From Allofranklinella schreckenbergeri (GTDB lineage Bacteria > Pseudomonadota > Gammaproteobacteria > Burkholderiales > Burkholderiaceae_C): a stretch of 64,000 bases of DNA. The number at the start of each line of letters is the position of its first letter. Position 1 is the first letter of the stretch. The notes below the pieces were generated by a model. That model was not told the origin of the DNA. It made no database searches and saw nothing but the letters and a program-made list of their open reading frames with translations. The translations under genes were made by a program, and so were the position numbers. The DNA lies in the NCBI RefSeq assembly GCF_003703475.1, contig NZ_RDQM01000003.1, positions 1 through 64,000 on the forward strand, in the 5' to 3' direction. Positions 8,365-16,989 of the stretch are shown here, in pieces.

Positions 8365-9306
8365 ATGAACGCGCCTGCCCTTGCCGCCGATCCCGCTGCG
8401 CCCGCCTTGCCCCGGCCTGACGATCAGGCGCTGATCGATCGTTTTATCGACAGCCTCTGGCTGCACGAAGGCCTGGCGCGCAACACCTTGTACGCCTACC
8501 GCAAGGATTTGGAGCTGCTGGCCGCCTGGCTGGCGCAACAGCAAGGGCCTGCGCTGCTGGCCGTGGGCGAGGGCGATGTGCACCAGTATTTCGCCGCCCG
8601 CCACAGCCAGACCAAGGCCAGCACGGCCAACCGCCGCCTGACGGTGCTCAAGCGCTTTTACCGCTGGGCGCACCGCGAGGGCCTATGCGCCAGCGACCCC
8701 ACCGCCCGCACGGATGCCGCCCGGCAAGCCCTGCGCGTGCCCAAGACGATGAGCGAGGCCCAGGTCGAGGCGCTGCTGGCCGCGCCCGACACCAGCACCG
8801 CGCTGGGCCTGCGCGACCGCGCCATGCTGGAGCTGCTCTACGCCAGCGGCCTGCGCGTGAGCGAGCTGGTGGCGCTGAAAACCTGGCAAATCCGCACCAA
8901 CGAAGGTGTGCTGCAAGTCACCGGCAAGGGCAGCAAGGAGCGCCTGGTGCCCTTTGGCGCCGTGGCTCAGCAATGGCTGGAGCGCTACGCGCAAGAGGGC
9001 CGGGCGCTCATCCTGGCCGGGCAGATGACGGACGATTTTTTCGTCACCGCGCGCGGCCAGGCCATGGGGCGCGCCATGTTCTGGGTGCTGATCAAGAAAT
9101 ACGCCGTGCAGGCGGGCATCACGCAATCGCTCTCGCCGCATACCTTGCGCCATGCCTTTGCCACGCATTTGCTCAACCACGGCGCGGATTTGCGCGCGGT
9201 GCAAATGCTGCTGGGGCATTCGGATATTTCCACCACCACCATTTACACCCACGTGGCGCGCGAGCGGCTGAAAAACCTGCACGCCGAGCACCACCCGCGC
9301 GGGTGA
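8365..9306 (+). CDS. xerD: Site-specific tyrosine recombinase XerD
   Basis: 313 residues from ATG 8365. An N-terminal SAM-like core-binding domain (residues about 20-110) precedes the catalytic domain. All six catalytic residues are visible: R164 (SGLRVSE), K188 (GKGSKER), H259 and R262 (HTLRHAF), H285 (LLGHSDIST) and the nucleophile Y294 (IYTHV). With XerC it resolves chromosome dimers at dif during FtsK-driven segregation. The length and [17 protein letters not shown] motif fit XerD rather than a phage integrase. No dif-like site was recognised nearby. Confidence 0.93.
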   Translation: MNAPALAADPAAPALPRPDDQALIDRFIDSLWLHEGLARNTLYAYRKDLELLAAWLAQQQGPALLAVGEGDVHQYFAARHSQTKASTANRRLTVLKRFYRWAHREGLCASDPTARTDAARQALRVPKTMSEAQVEALLAAPDTSTALGLRDRAMLELLYASGLRVSELVALKTWQIRTNEGVLQVTGKGSKERLVPFGAVAQQWLERYAQEGRALILAGQMTDDFFVTARGQAMGRAMFWVLIKKYAVQAGITQSLSPHTLRHAFATHLLNHGADLRAVQMLLGHSDISTTTIYTHVARERLKNLHAEHHPRG

Positions 9307-9410
9307 GCCGAGCTGCTGCTTGGGCGCCATGCCCTGGCGGATGGACAAAGCCCAGGCGCGCGCCTATGCTCTGGCGCGCTGTGCCAACACAACCCTCAGG
9401 AGAGACAAGC

Positions 9411-10814
9411 ATGCCTTCCAGCACCTCGAAAGACGCCGCCAAAAAAGCTGCCAAAACAGCGAAAAAAGCCGTGAAAAAAGCGCCGCCCCAAACGCCCGCC
9501 GATGCGCCCCAGACCGCAGCCCCCAGCCCAGAGCGCATGGCGCACGCGCTGCCTTCTTATCTGGACGCCAACGACCTGGGGCCTTGGGGCATTTACCTCA
9601 AACAAATCGATCGCGTCACCCCTTACCTGGGCCACCTGGCCAAATGGGTGGAAACGCTCAAACGCCCCAAGCGCTCGCTCATCGTCGATGTGCCGGTGGA
9701 GCTGGACGACGGCACCGTGGCCCACTTCGAGGGCTATCGCGTGCAGCACAACCTCTCGCGCGGCCCGGGCAAAGGCGGCGTGCGTTTTCACCAGGATGTC
9801 ACCCTCTCCGAAGTGATGGCGCTATCGGCCTGGATGTCGATCAAGAACGCCGCCGTCAACGTGCCCTATGGCGGCGCCAAAGGCGGCATCCGCATCGACC
9901 CGCGCAAATACTCGCAAAACGAGCTGGAGAAAGTCGCGCGCCGCTACACCAGCGAAATCGGCCTCATCATCGGCCCCACCAAGGACATCCCCGCCCCCGA
10001 CGTCAACACCAATGAGCGCGTGATGGCCTGGATGATGGACACCTACTCCATGAACGTGGGCAGCACCGCCACCGGCGTAGTCACCGGCAAGCCCATTGAG
10101 CTGGGCGGCTCCCTGGGCCGGCGCGAAGCCACCGGCCGGGGCGTGTTCACCGTCGGCGTGGAGGCAGCCAAGCTCGTCGGCCTGGAGATCGAAGGCGCAC
10201 GCGTGGCCGTACAAGGGCTGGGCAACGTCGGCGGCACCGCAGCCAAGCTGTTTGCCGATGCCGGCGCACGCATCGTCGCCGTGCAAGACCACACCGGCAG
10301 CATCTACCGCAAGGCCGGGCTGGATGTGGATGCCCTGCTCGAGCATGTGCGCACCAGCGGCGGCGTGGCGGGCTTCAAAAAGGCCGATGCCACCAGCGCC
10401 AAGGAATTCTGGGCCTGCGATTGCGACATCCTCATCCCCGCCGCGCTGGAAGGGCAGCTCACTGCCGACAACGCGCCACTGGTCAAAGCCCGCATGGTGA
10501 TCGAAGGCGCCAACGGCCCCACCACCCCGGCCGCGGACGATATCCTCAACGACAAAGGCGTGCTGGTGCTGCCCGACGTCATCGCCAACGCCGGCGGCGT
10601 GACGGTGAGCTACTTTGAATGGGTGCAGGACTTCTCCAGCTTTTTCTGGACGGAGGAAGAAATCAACCAGCGCCTGGTCAAGATCATGAAAGACGCCTTC
10701 AGCGCCGTCTGGCACGTGGCCCAGCAGCACAAAGTTTCGCTGCGCACAGCCACCTTCATCGTCGCCTGCTCGCGCATCCTGCAAGCGCGCGAACTGCGCG
10801 GCTTGTATCCATAA
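9411..10814 (+). CDS. gdhA: Glutamate dehydrogenase with Lys/Ala-rich N-terminal tail
   Basis: 467 residues. A good ribosome-binding site AGGAGA precedes ATG 9411. After an unusual tail rich in Ala, Lys and Pro (residues 7-35) comes a standard Glu/Leu/Phe/Val dehydrogenase. It has [10 protein letters not shown] (K121, substrate carboxylate), PYGGAKGG with catalytic K157, and the Rossmann motif GLGNVGG from residue 269. It interconverts 2-oxoglutarate plus ammonia with glutamate using NAD(P). Coenzyme preference was not assigned. A clear terminator follows. The basic tail resembles histone-H1-like repeats and is not needed for the fold. Confidence 0.93.
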   Translation: MPSSTSKDAAKKAAKTAKKAVKKAPPQTPADAPQTAAPSPERMAHALPSYLDANDLGPWGIYLKQIDRVTPYLGHLAKWVETLKRPKRSLIVDVPVELDDGTVAHFEGYRVQHNLSRGPGKGGVRFHQDVTLSEVMALSAWMSIKNAAVNVPYGGAKGGIRIDPRKYSQNELEKVARRYTSEIGLIIGPTKDIPAPDVNTNERVMAWMMDTYSMNVGSTATGVVTGKPIELGGSLGRREATGRGVFTVGVEAAKLVGLEIEGARVAVQGLGNVGGTAAKLFADAGARIVAVQDHTGSIYRKAGLDVDALLEHVRTSGGVAGFKKADATSAKEFWACDCDILIPAALEGQLTADNAPLVKARMVIEGANGPTTPAADDILNDKGVLVLPDVIANAGGVTVSYFEWVQDFSSFFWTEEEINQRLVKIMKDAFSAVWHVAQQHKVSLRTATFIVACSRILQARELRGLYP

Positions 10815-10840
10815 GCTGCCACGCTGCGCTTGGCACGCAA

Positions 10841-10887
10841 AAAACGGGGCTGCTGGCGGTTGCAAGCCAGCGGCCCCGTTTTATTTC
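10841..10887 (+). terminator. Rho-independent terminator of gdhA
   Basis: Long hairpin: AAAACGGGGC and GCTGGC pair with GCCAGC and GCCCCGTTTT, followed by ATTTC. It is near-symmetric and could act on both strands. Confidence 0.8.
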
Positions 10888-11015
10888 AGGGGGTGCCCGT
10901 GTTTTGCCGCGGTTTGCACTGGATCAAGTCCAGGCCCTGCATTTGGGCCTACAGTGACGGCTGCGGGTTTTCCCGTATCGATTGATTGGGTTTTTCACAG
11001 AAAGGACAACACGAA

Positions 11016-11762
11016 ATGACAACCACGCAACGCACGGCTTTGGTCACGGGCGCTTTGGGCGGGCTGGGCACGGCCATCGTGCAGGCTTTGCACGAGGCGG
11101 GCCATCAGGTCATCGCCAGCGATTTGCCTGGGCAAGAGTGCCAGCAGGCTTGGGAGCAGGCGCAGCGTGAGGCGGGGCGCAACGTGCGTTTTTACGGCAT
11201 GGATGTGGCCGATTACGAGTCGGCACAGGCGCTGGCGCAGCAGTTGGAAAAAGAGGGCGTGCAGGTGGACATTCTCGTCAACAACGCGGGCATCACGCGC
11301 GATGGCACGTTCCGCAAGTTGAGCAAGGACAAGTGGGATGCCGTGCTGAGCACCAACCTGGATTCGATTTTCAACGTCACCAAGCCGTTTATCGATGGCA
11401 TGTGCACGCGCGGCTGGGGGCGCATCATCAATATCTCCTCGGTCAACGGCTCCAAGGGACAGTTCGGGCAAACCAACTACTCCACCGCCAAATCGGGCAT
11501 GTATGGCTTTACCAAGTCCCTGGCGCTGGAAGTGGCCAGCAAGGGCGTGACGGTCAACGCCATTTCGCCGGGCTATCTGGCCACGCAGATGGTGGAGGCC
11601 ATCCCCAAGGATGTGCTCGATCAAATCATCCCCACCATCCCCGTGCGCAAGCTGGGCAAGCCCGAGCACATTGCCCAACTGGTGGCTTTTGTTGCCAGCG
11701 ATGCGGGTGAATACATCACGGGCAGCAACATCGCCATCAACGGCGGCTTGCACATGTATTGA
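11016..11762 (+). CDS. phaB: Acetoacetyl-CoA reductase (3-oxoacyl reductase, SDR)
   Basis: 248 residues from ATG 11016, preceded by AAAGGA. Classical short-chain dehydrogenase: TGALGGLG cofactor loop (residues 11-18), NNAG, catalytic S142, Y155 (YSTAK) and K159. The segment SVNGSKGQFGQTNYSTAK and the C-terminus GGLHMY are characteristic of PhaB. It reduces acetoacetyl-CoA to (R)-3-hydroxybutyryl-CoA with NADPH for polyhydroxybutyrate synthesis. phaC and phaA, often in the same operon, are not next to it, so it is a stand-alone copy here. Confidence 0.92.
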   Translation: MTTTQRTALVTGALGGLGTAIVQALHEAGHQVIASDLPGQECQQAWEQAQREAGRNVRFYGMDVADYESAQALAQQLEKEGVQVDILVNNAGITRDGTFRKLSKDKWDAVLSTNLDSIFNVTKPFIDGMCTRGWGRIINISSVNGSKGQFGQTNYSTAKSGMYGFTKSLALEVASKGVTVNAISPGYLATQMVEAIPKDVLDQIIPTIPVRKLGKPEHIAQLVAFVASDAGEYITGSNIAINGGLHMY

Positions 11763-11887
11763 GGCTGGCTGATGGCCAGGGGGCCGGGCGTAGAATCGTT
11801 CGGCCTTTTGGCTGTGGTTGGTTGTGATTGGCTGCGGTCGGCTGTCGGGGCTGGCCGCTTTTGTTTGGCCTGAAACAGCGTTTGCTT

Positions 11888-12136
11888 ATGTATTTGCTTG
11901 GACTGTCCCTGATCTTGCTGGCGATGAAGTATTTCGCCGTAGGCCCGGTGGCCCAATGGCCCTGGTGGTGGATTGCCGTGCCGTTTGGCCTGACGGCGGC
12001 GTGGTGGGCATGGGCCGATTGGTCGGGCTACACCAAGCGCAAGATGATGGAGCGGGAGAACCGCAGAAAGGCCGAGCGCATCGAGCGCGACAAGCAGCGC
12101 CTGGGCCTGACGACGCAGCGGCGCAAGAAAAAATAA
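11888..12136 (+). CDS. Small Trp-rich membrane protein
   Basis: 82 residues. Two hydrophobic segments (MYLLGLSLILLAMKYFA and WWWIAVPFGLTAAWWAWADW) are followed by a strongly basic, charged tail ending RRKKK. It carries eight tryptophans and fits the betaproteobacterial small Trp-rich protein family (TIGR04438), whose function is unknown. It sits between phaB and ruvC with a GC-rich hairpin right after the stop. Confidence 0.75.
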   Translation: MYLLGLSLILLAMKYFAVGPVAQWPWWWIAVPFGLTAAWWAWADWSGYTKRKMMERENRRKAERIERDKQRLGLTTQRRKKK

Positions 12137-12165
12137 GCGGGGCGGGGCAGCCTTGCCCGCCCCGC
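12137..12165 (+). terminator. GC-rich hairpin after the Trp-rich protein gene
   Basis: GCGGGGCGGG pairs with CCCGCCCCGC around a short loop, directly after the stop codon. There is no T-tract, so it may be a weak terminator or an mRNA-stabilising 3' structure. Confidence 0.45.
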
Positions 12166-12202
12166 CGCAACGGCCCATGTAACTTGCTCATGTAATTTGC
12201 CC

Positions 12203-12751
12203 ATGCGCATTCTTGGCATAGACCCCGGCTTGCAGACGACAGGCTTTGGCGTGATCGACGCGCACGGCCAGCAGTTGCGCTATGTGGCCAGCGGCGCGAT
12301 CCGCACCACGGCGGCGCAGCGCGGCGATGTGCCGGGGCGGCTGAAAATCCTGTTTGACGGCATCGCGCAAATCACGCGCGAATACCAACCCGACCAGGCG
12401 TGCGTGGAGATCGTGTTCGTCAACGTCAACCCGCAATCGACGCTGCTGCTGGGCCAGGCGCGTGGGGCTTGCGTGACGGCGCTGGTGGCGCAAGGGCTGC
12501 CGGTGGCGGAGTACACCGCCTTGCAGATGAAAAAATCCATCACCGGCCACGGCCGGGCGGCCAAATCGCAAATCCAGGAGATGGCGCGCCGCCTGCTGCA
12601 ACTGCCTGGCCTGCCCGGCACGGATGCGGCCGATGCGCTGGGCCTGGCCATCACCCACGCCCACGCCCAGCGCACCCGCCAGGCGCTGGAGAAAACCGCC
12701 ACCTTGCAGCGCCGCCAGCACGCCATGTACAAGGCGGGGCGCAACTATTGA
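12203..12751 (+). CDS. ruvC: Holliday junction resolvase RuvC
   Basis: 182 residues from ATG 12203. The retroviral-integrase-like fold shows the four acidic residues D7 (GIDPG), E69 (CVEIVF), D141 and D144 (GTDAADALG). [18 protein letters not shown] is the family signature. It cuts Holliday junctions in the RuvABC complex. ruvA and ruvB are not adjacent. A family 1 repeat starts immediately after the stop. Confidence 0.96.
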   Translation: MRILGIDPGLQTTGFGVIDAHGQQLRYVASGAIRTTAAQRGDVPGRLKILFDGIAQITREYQPDQACVEIVFVNVNPQSTLLLGQARGACVTALVAQGLPVAEYTALQMKKSITGHGRAAKSQIQEMARRLLQLPGLPGTDAADALGLAITHAHAQRTRQALEKTATLQRRQHAMYKAGRNY

Positions 12752-12755
12752 TTAT

Positions 12756-12830
12756 TTACAAATCAATAGGAAATAAAACCGCCTTGTTTTGGCTTGATGG
12801 GTGTCAAGCAGATTTTCTAATGATTTGTAA
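12756..12830 (+). repeat. Family 1 intergenic inverted repeat, copy 3
   Basis: 75 bp with perfect 10-bp ends TTACAAATCA/TGATTTGTAA. Core CTTGTTTTGGCTTGATGGG. It lies between convergent genes, and its right part codes, on the minus strand, for the last residues of the methyltransferase. Confidence 0.9.
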
Positions 12831-13655
12831 CTCTCCACGTGGCGGGTGATGGGGAGATCTCTTGACGCGCCCGCCCTCACTGGCGCACTGGCTGGACGAG
12901 GCCGATGGGGTGGTGATGGCGGGCAGGCTTTGCGGCACGCGCCAGCGCCGCCAATGGGTTTCGAGCAGGCGGCAGCCGTGGACTTTTTTCACCGCCACGA
13001 GGAAATACACGCCGCCCAGCAGCGGCAGGCGATCGTGGCTGAGGCGATCGATCCAGCCCAGGCGCTCGTACCACTTGGCGTTTTGCAGCCGGGGCAGATG
13101 GCAGCCGAAGTGGCAGGCTTGCACTTCATAGCCCATCAAGTGCAGCCAATCGCGCAAGCGCAGGTAGCCAATGGACGCGCCCAGTTGCGCACCTGGTTGC
13201 GCGCGCGGCAGGCGAGGGCGCAGGCCCAAGGGGCGGGCGGGGTTGAAGCCGCTGACGATCAGCCGCCCTTCCGGGCGCAGCACGCGCGTGGCTTCGCGCA
13301 AGGCGGCGTGGGGCTGGTGGCTGATTTCCAGAGCGTGGGGCATGGCGATGAGGTCGAACTGGTCGGCGGCGAAGGGCAGGGCTTCGGCCGCAGCGATGAG
13401 TGTGGGGCGCGGCGCGTGGGCGCTGGCGGGCGTGGCGGTTGCGTAGGCAGGCTCGGCCCCTTCCTGCATGTGCCAGGCGTGCTGGATGCGGCTGCTGCGC
13501 AGGGCGGCAATGGCAGGGGTGCCGATGTGCAGGGCGTAGTAGCCAAAAAGGTCTTGCACGGCCTGGTCGTAATGGCGTTGCTGCCAGGCGCTGACGTAAC
13601 GGCCGGCGGCGCTGTCGTGCAGCCATTGGGCAAAGGTGGGGGGCGGTGCAGGCAT
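12804..13655 (-). CDS. Class I SAM-dependent methyltransferase
   Basis: 283 residues. A Methyltransf_11-type core is recognisable: AAEALPFAADQFDLIAMPHALE (motifs II-III) and EATRVLRPEGRLIVSGFNP (post-motif region). The glycine-rich motif I is poorly preserved around the residues before HAPRPTLIAA. The substrate is unknown; relatives lie near rnhA or gloB in many betaproteobacteria but not here. The last residues (LQIIRKSA) are encoded by the adjacent family 1 repeat, so the natural C-terminus was probably near VKKVHGCRLLE. Confidence 0.75.
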   Translation of the reverse strand: MPAPPPTFAQWLHDSAAGRYVSAWQQRHYDQAVQDLFGYYALHIGTPAIAALRSSRIQHAWHMQEGAEPAYATATPASAHAPRPTLIAAAEALPFAADQFDLIAMPHALEISHQPHAALREATRVLRPEGRLIVSGFNPARPLGLRPRLPRAQPGAQLGASIGYLRLRDWLHLMGYEVQACHFGCHLPRLQNAKWYERLGWIDRLSHDRLPLLGGVYFLVAVKKVHGCRLLETHWRRWRVPQSLPAITTPSASSSQCASEGGRVKRSPHHPPRGELQIIRKSA

Positions 13656-13675
13656 GGCTGGGTCTTGTCTCCTGT

Positions 13676-13750
13676 TTTTCTATCAAAGGAAAATGTGCTT
13701 TTTGTCTGTTTTGCCGTAATGGGTTTGTTTTATTTCCTTTGATTGGTTAT
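13676..13750 (+). repeat. Family 1 intergenic inverted repeat, copy 4
   Basis: Ends CTATCAAAGGAAAA and ATTTCCTTTGATTGGTTA, core TGTTTTGCCGTAATGGGT. Lies between the methyltransferase start and the 3' end of the peptide-binding protein gene. Confidence 0.85.
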
Positions 13751-13780
13751 TTTTGCGGCTAAGCGTCGTTGACAGGCTGG

Positions 13781-15646
13781 CTATGGAGTGGGTGAGGGCA
13801 GCGTGGCCCACCAATAGGCCATGGCCCAGTTCTCCAGCACCTGCACATACGGCGGCATGGGCGCTTGAAAGGCCAGGCGCTGGGCGTTGTACACAACGCG
13901 GAAGTTGCTGGCGTACCAGGCGGGCACCATGACGTTTTCGGCGGTGACGACGCGCTCCAGCGCGCGGCAGGCGGCCTGGTAGTCGGCCTGGGTGCCTGCC
14001 TGCACCATGCGGGCGATGAGGGCGTCCACCGCCGGGCTTTTCAGGCCGCTGTAGTTGGCCGAGCCGTTTTGATCGGCGGCGGCGCTGCCAAAGAGCTGGG
14101 CGTATTCCTGGCCGGGGTTGTGCGTGCCCTGGATGTTCAGCGAGGTGATGTCGTAGTCGAAAGCGTCCATGCGCTGGAGCATCAGCGCGAAATCGACGAC
14201 GCGAAAGCGCAGCTCGATGCCGATTTTTTGCAGGTTGCGCTGCCAGGGCGCGACGGTGCGGATGCCCGCTTCGTTGCTGTCCATCACCTCCAGCACCAGC
14301 GGCTGGCCCTGGGCGTTGCGCAGCGTGCCGCCCTGCAGCGTCCAGCCCGCCTGGGCCAGCAACTCGCGCGCCTGGCGCAGGTTCTCGCGCAGGCCGTGCT
14401 CGCTGTGGTCGGTGCGCGGCGGCTCGGGCATGGGGCCGAAGGCTTGGGGCGGAATCTGACCGCGCCAGGGTTCGAGCAAGGTCAGCTCGGCGGCGCTGGG
14501 CAGGCCCTCGGCGGCGCATTGGGTGTTGCCAAACAGGCCACGGACGCGGCGATAGCTGCCGTAGAACAGGCGGCGGTTCATCCACTCGTAATCCATCGCC
14601 AAGGCAAGAGCGCGGCGCACGCGCACATCTTGCAAATGGGGGCGGCGCAGGTTGAGAAAGTAGCTTTGAAAGCCTGTGGGGTTGCGGTGCTCGAACTCGG
14701 CCTTGACCAGCTCGCCGCTGTCAAAACGTCGCCCCTTGACGCGCCGCGCCCAGTCGCCCGCGCTGTGAAACTGCATCAGATCGAACTCGCCGGCCTTAAG
14801 GGCTTCGAGCCGCGCGGTGGCGTCCTTGTAAATGCGGATGGTGATGCGCTCGAAGTTGTGCGCGCCGGCGTTGACGGCCAGCTCGCGCCCCCAGTAATCG
14901 GGGTCGCGCACGTAGGTGATGTCGCGCCCGAAGACGACCGGGCCGATGCGGTAGGGGCCGCTGCCAATGGGCGTGTCGGTGATGATTTGGTCAAAGGGCT
15001 TGCGCTGCCCATCCGCGCCCAGGCCCCAGTCGCGGCTGAAGATGGGCAGGCCGCCCACGACCAGCGGCAGCTCGCGATCGGGGCTTTTGAAGTGAAAGCG
15101 CACGGTGCGCGCATCCAGCACCTCGGCGCGGGCGACTTTTTCCAGCAAGGTGGCGTAGCCGGGCGCGGCCTGGGCGCTGATGAGCGTCTCGAAACTGTGG
15201 CGCACATCCTCGGCCAGCACCGGCTTGCCGTTGTGAAAGCGCGCCTGGGCGCGGATGCGGAAGGTGGCCGAGAGGCGATCGGCCGCCATATCCACGCTCT
15301 CGGCCAGCAGGCCGTAGCCGGTGGAGGTCTCATCGAGCGCGCCAGTCAGCAAGCTCTCGAACAGCATGGCCTGCAAATAGGCCGGAGCCGAGCCGCGCAG
15401 GGTGAAGGGGTTGTATTTGTCGAAGGTGGAAGTGCGCAGATTGCTCACCAGGCGCAGCTCGCCGCCCTTGGGCGCGGCCGGATTGGCGTAGTCGAAATGG
15501 GCAAAGCCTGCCGGGTATTTGGGCTGGCCCCACAGCGCGTAGGCGTGGGAAGGCTCGGCCTGGGCGATGCCCGCGCCCAGGGCGCAAGCCAAAACTGCGG
15601 CCAGAGCGCCGCCACGCGCCAGCGCGCGCCATGCACGATGGTGCAC
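13781..15646 (-). CDS. Periplasmic substrate-binding protein of an oligopeptide ABC transporter (SBP family 5)
   Basis: 621 residues from a GTG at 15646. This start is chosen because it begins a classical signal peptide (HHRAWRALARGG, then ALAAVLACALGAGIAQA, cleaved before EPSHAYAL) and has AAGGGA upstream. In-frame ATGs at 15763 and 15805 would add a non-signal extension. The body is an SBP_bac_5 protein of the YejA type: PKYPAGFAHFDYANPAAPKGG, VRHSFETLIS, GSGPYRI and SLNIQGTHNPGQEY. It should bind peptides or related compounds for uptake. No permease or ATPase genes (yejBEF) lie nearby, so it either serves a distant transporter or is an orphan. Confidence 0.85.
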   Translation of the reverse strand: MHHRAWRALARGGALAAVLACALGAGIAQAEPSHAYALWGQPKYPAGFAHFDYANPAAPKGGELRLVSNLRTSTFDKYNPFTLRGSAPAYLQAMLFESLLTGALDETSTGYGLLAESVDMAADRLSATFRIRAQARFHNGKPVLAEDVRHSFETLISAQAAPGYATLLEKVARAEVLDARTVRFHFKSPDRELPLVVGGLPIFSRDWGLGADGQRKPFDQIITDTPIGSGPYRIGPVVFGRDITYVRDPDYWGRELAVNAGAHNFERITIRIYKDATARLEALKAGEFDLMQFHSAGDWARRVKGRRFDSGELVKAEFEHRNPTGFQSYFLNLRRPHLQDVRVRRALALAMDYEWMNRRLFYGSYRRVRGLFGNTQCAAEGLPSAAELTLLEPWRGQIPPQAFGPMPEPPRTDHSEHGLRENLRQARELLAQAGWTLQGGTLRNAQGQPLVLEVMDSNEAGIRTVAPWQRNLQKIGIELRFRVVDFALMLQRMDAFDYDITSLNIQGTHNPGQEYAQLFGSAAADQNGSANYSGLKSPAVDALIARMVQAGTQADYQAACRALERVVTAENVMVPAWYASNFRVVYNAQRLAFQAPMPPYVQVLENWAMAYWWATLPSPTP

Positions 15647-15928
15647 GGTCGGGGCATCCCTTTGGTCACGAGTGAAAGCGCGTTTGAAAAAGGCGGGCAG
15701 CCCCGCTGCCGCCAGCAGTGACTCGCCAGCGCCGCCGGGGCAGAAAAGCAGTCGATCGTCCATGCGAGAATTCTGCCCCACACGGGCTGTTTGCATTTGC
15801 GCCAAGCCTTTCGCCGCGCCCTCAACACCTGTTTTCTGGCTTCATTGCTGCTGGGGTTTGCCTTGGCGTGGGTGTTGCCGCTCGATCCCACGGCCTTGCG
15901 GGCCAGAGCTACTGATTCGGGACTGCCC

Positions 15929-16816
15929 ATGCCACCACCCACAAGGCGCACTGCCGCGCCGCGCTTCATCGAGCACCGCAGCGATCGGCTGCACCTGCTG
16001 GTGCGCGGCGCCGAGCACGCGCCGCAGGCGCCACGCTGCATGGGCGGCAGCGGACACTGCGTGCAGGCCGGGCTGTACGTCACGCTGCTGGTGCACGGCA
16101 GCCTGCAACTGCGTTGCGGCGACTGCGCCAGCGCGCCGCGCAGCGGCGGCATGCAGGTGCTGGCCGTGCGCGAGCCACTGCCCTGGAGCGCACAGGGCCA
16201 GGCCTGCGCGCTGTGCGCCGTGGGCGTGAGCATGCTGCGCGCCGATCTGCGCGCGCGGGCGCTGGAGGGTTGGTTTGACGGCCTGTTCGCCCCGCACCAG
16301 GCGCTGCGCCAGGTGCAGGTGGCGGCCGAGCCGCGCTGCCTGGCATTGGCGCAAGACATTCTGGGCAGCGACCCGCGCCAGCCCTTGGCGCTGATGCGGC
16401 TGGAGGCCGCCGCGCAAACCATCTTCCTGCGTGGCATTGCGGCGCTGGAGCAGGCGCGCGCGCCTGCGCCGCACGAGCGCCTGTTGCATCTGGCCGATGC
16501 GCTGGAGGCCGACCTGGCCCGCGCCTGGACGCTGGACGACATGGCGCGCCTGGCCGGCATGAGCGCGCGCAGCCTGAGCGCGGCCTTCCGCCGCGAGCTG
16601 GGCGACTCGCCCTTTGGCTGGCTGCGCCAGCGCCGCCTGCTGCGCGGCCGGCACATGGTGCTGGACGAGGGCCTGCCCATCGCCCTGGCGGCCGAGCGCC
16701 TGGGCTTCAGCAGCGCGGCGCACTTCAGCACCGCCTTTCGCGCCCATTTCGGCCAAACGCCCAGCCAGATGCGCCGCCAGGGCGGGCTTGCGCCGGGCCA
16801 GCAAGGGGGCGGCTAA
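15929..16816 (+). CDS. AraC-family regulator, likely of siderophore uptake
   Basis: 295 residues from ATG 15929. The frame opens at a TTG at 15791, but that adds a hydrophobic segment unusual for AraC proteins. The N-terminal sensing domain is Cys-rich (RCGDCAS, CALCAVG). The C-terminus is a double helix-turn-helix: WTLDDMARLAGMSARSLSAA, then ALAAERLGFSSAAHFSTAFR ahead of HFGQTPSQMRR. The layout (PchR-like regulator directly upstream of a TonB-dependent siderophore receptor) suggests it activates the receptor gene when the ferric siderophore is present. The ligand is unknown. Confidence 0.82.
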   Translation: MPPPTRRTAAPRFIEHRSDRLHLLVRGAEHAPQAPRCMGGSGHCVQAGLYVTLLVHGSLQLRCGDCASAPRSGGMQVLAVREPLPWSAQGQACALCAVGVSMLRADLRARALEGWFDGLFAPHQALRQVQVAAEPRCLALAQDILGSDPRQPLALMRLEAAAQTIFLRGIAALEQARAPAPHERLLHLADALEADLARAWTLDDMARLAGMSARSLSAAFRRELGDSPFGWLRQRRLLRGRHMVLDEGLPIALAAERLGFSSAAHFSTAFRAHFGQTPSQMRRQGGLAPGQQGGG

Positions 16817-16895
16817 GCGCCTGTTGAAGGCTCGCCAGGCAAACGCCTGCCAGTGGGCGGATGGTCACAGAGCCGGTTCAACGATCAACATGCTG

Positions 16896-16914
16896 GCAAA
16901 TGCAAATCATTCGC
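16896..16914. promoter_or_regulatory. Fur-box-like site upstream of the TonB-dependent receptor
   Basis: GCAAATGCAAATCATTCGC matches the 19-bp Fur consensus GATAATGATAATCATTATC at 13 positions, including the central AATCATT. It lies 75 bp before the receptor ATG, which is where iron-dependent repression would act. Inferred from sequence only. Confidence 0.55.
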
Positions 16915-16989
16915 CACTAAATGAAAGTGCACGGATGACCGGCAGCCTAGATTCCTCCATCACACATATCGCAGCATGGAGGCATCGCA

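Noticed and set aside
8685-9410. Upstream extension of the glutamate dehydrogenase frame
   Set aside because: It overlaps xerD, whose catalytic residues are all present; the ATG at 9411 has its own strong ribosome-binding site.
15791-15928. N-terminal hydrophobic extension of the AraC regulator from a TTG codon
   Set aside because: No ribosome-binding site was seen and a membrane segment is unusual in this family; kept only as an alternative start.
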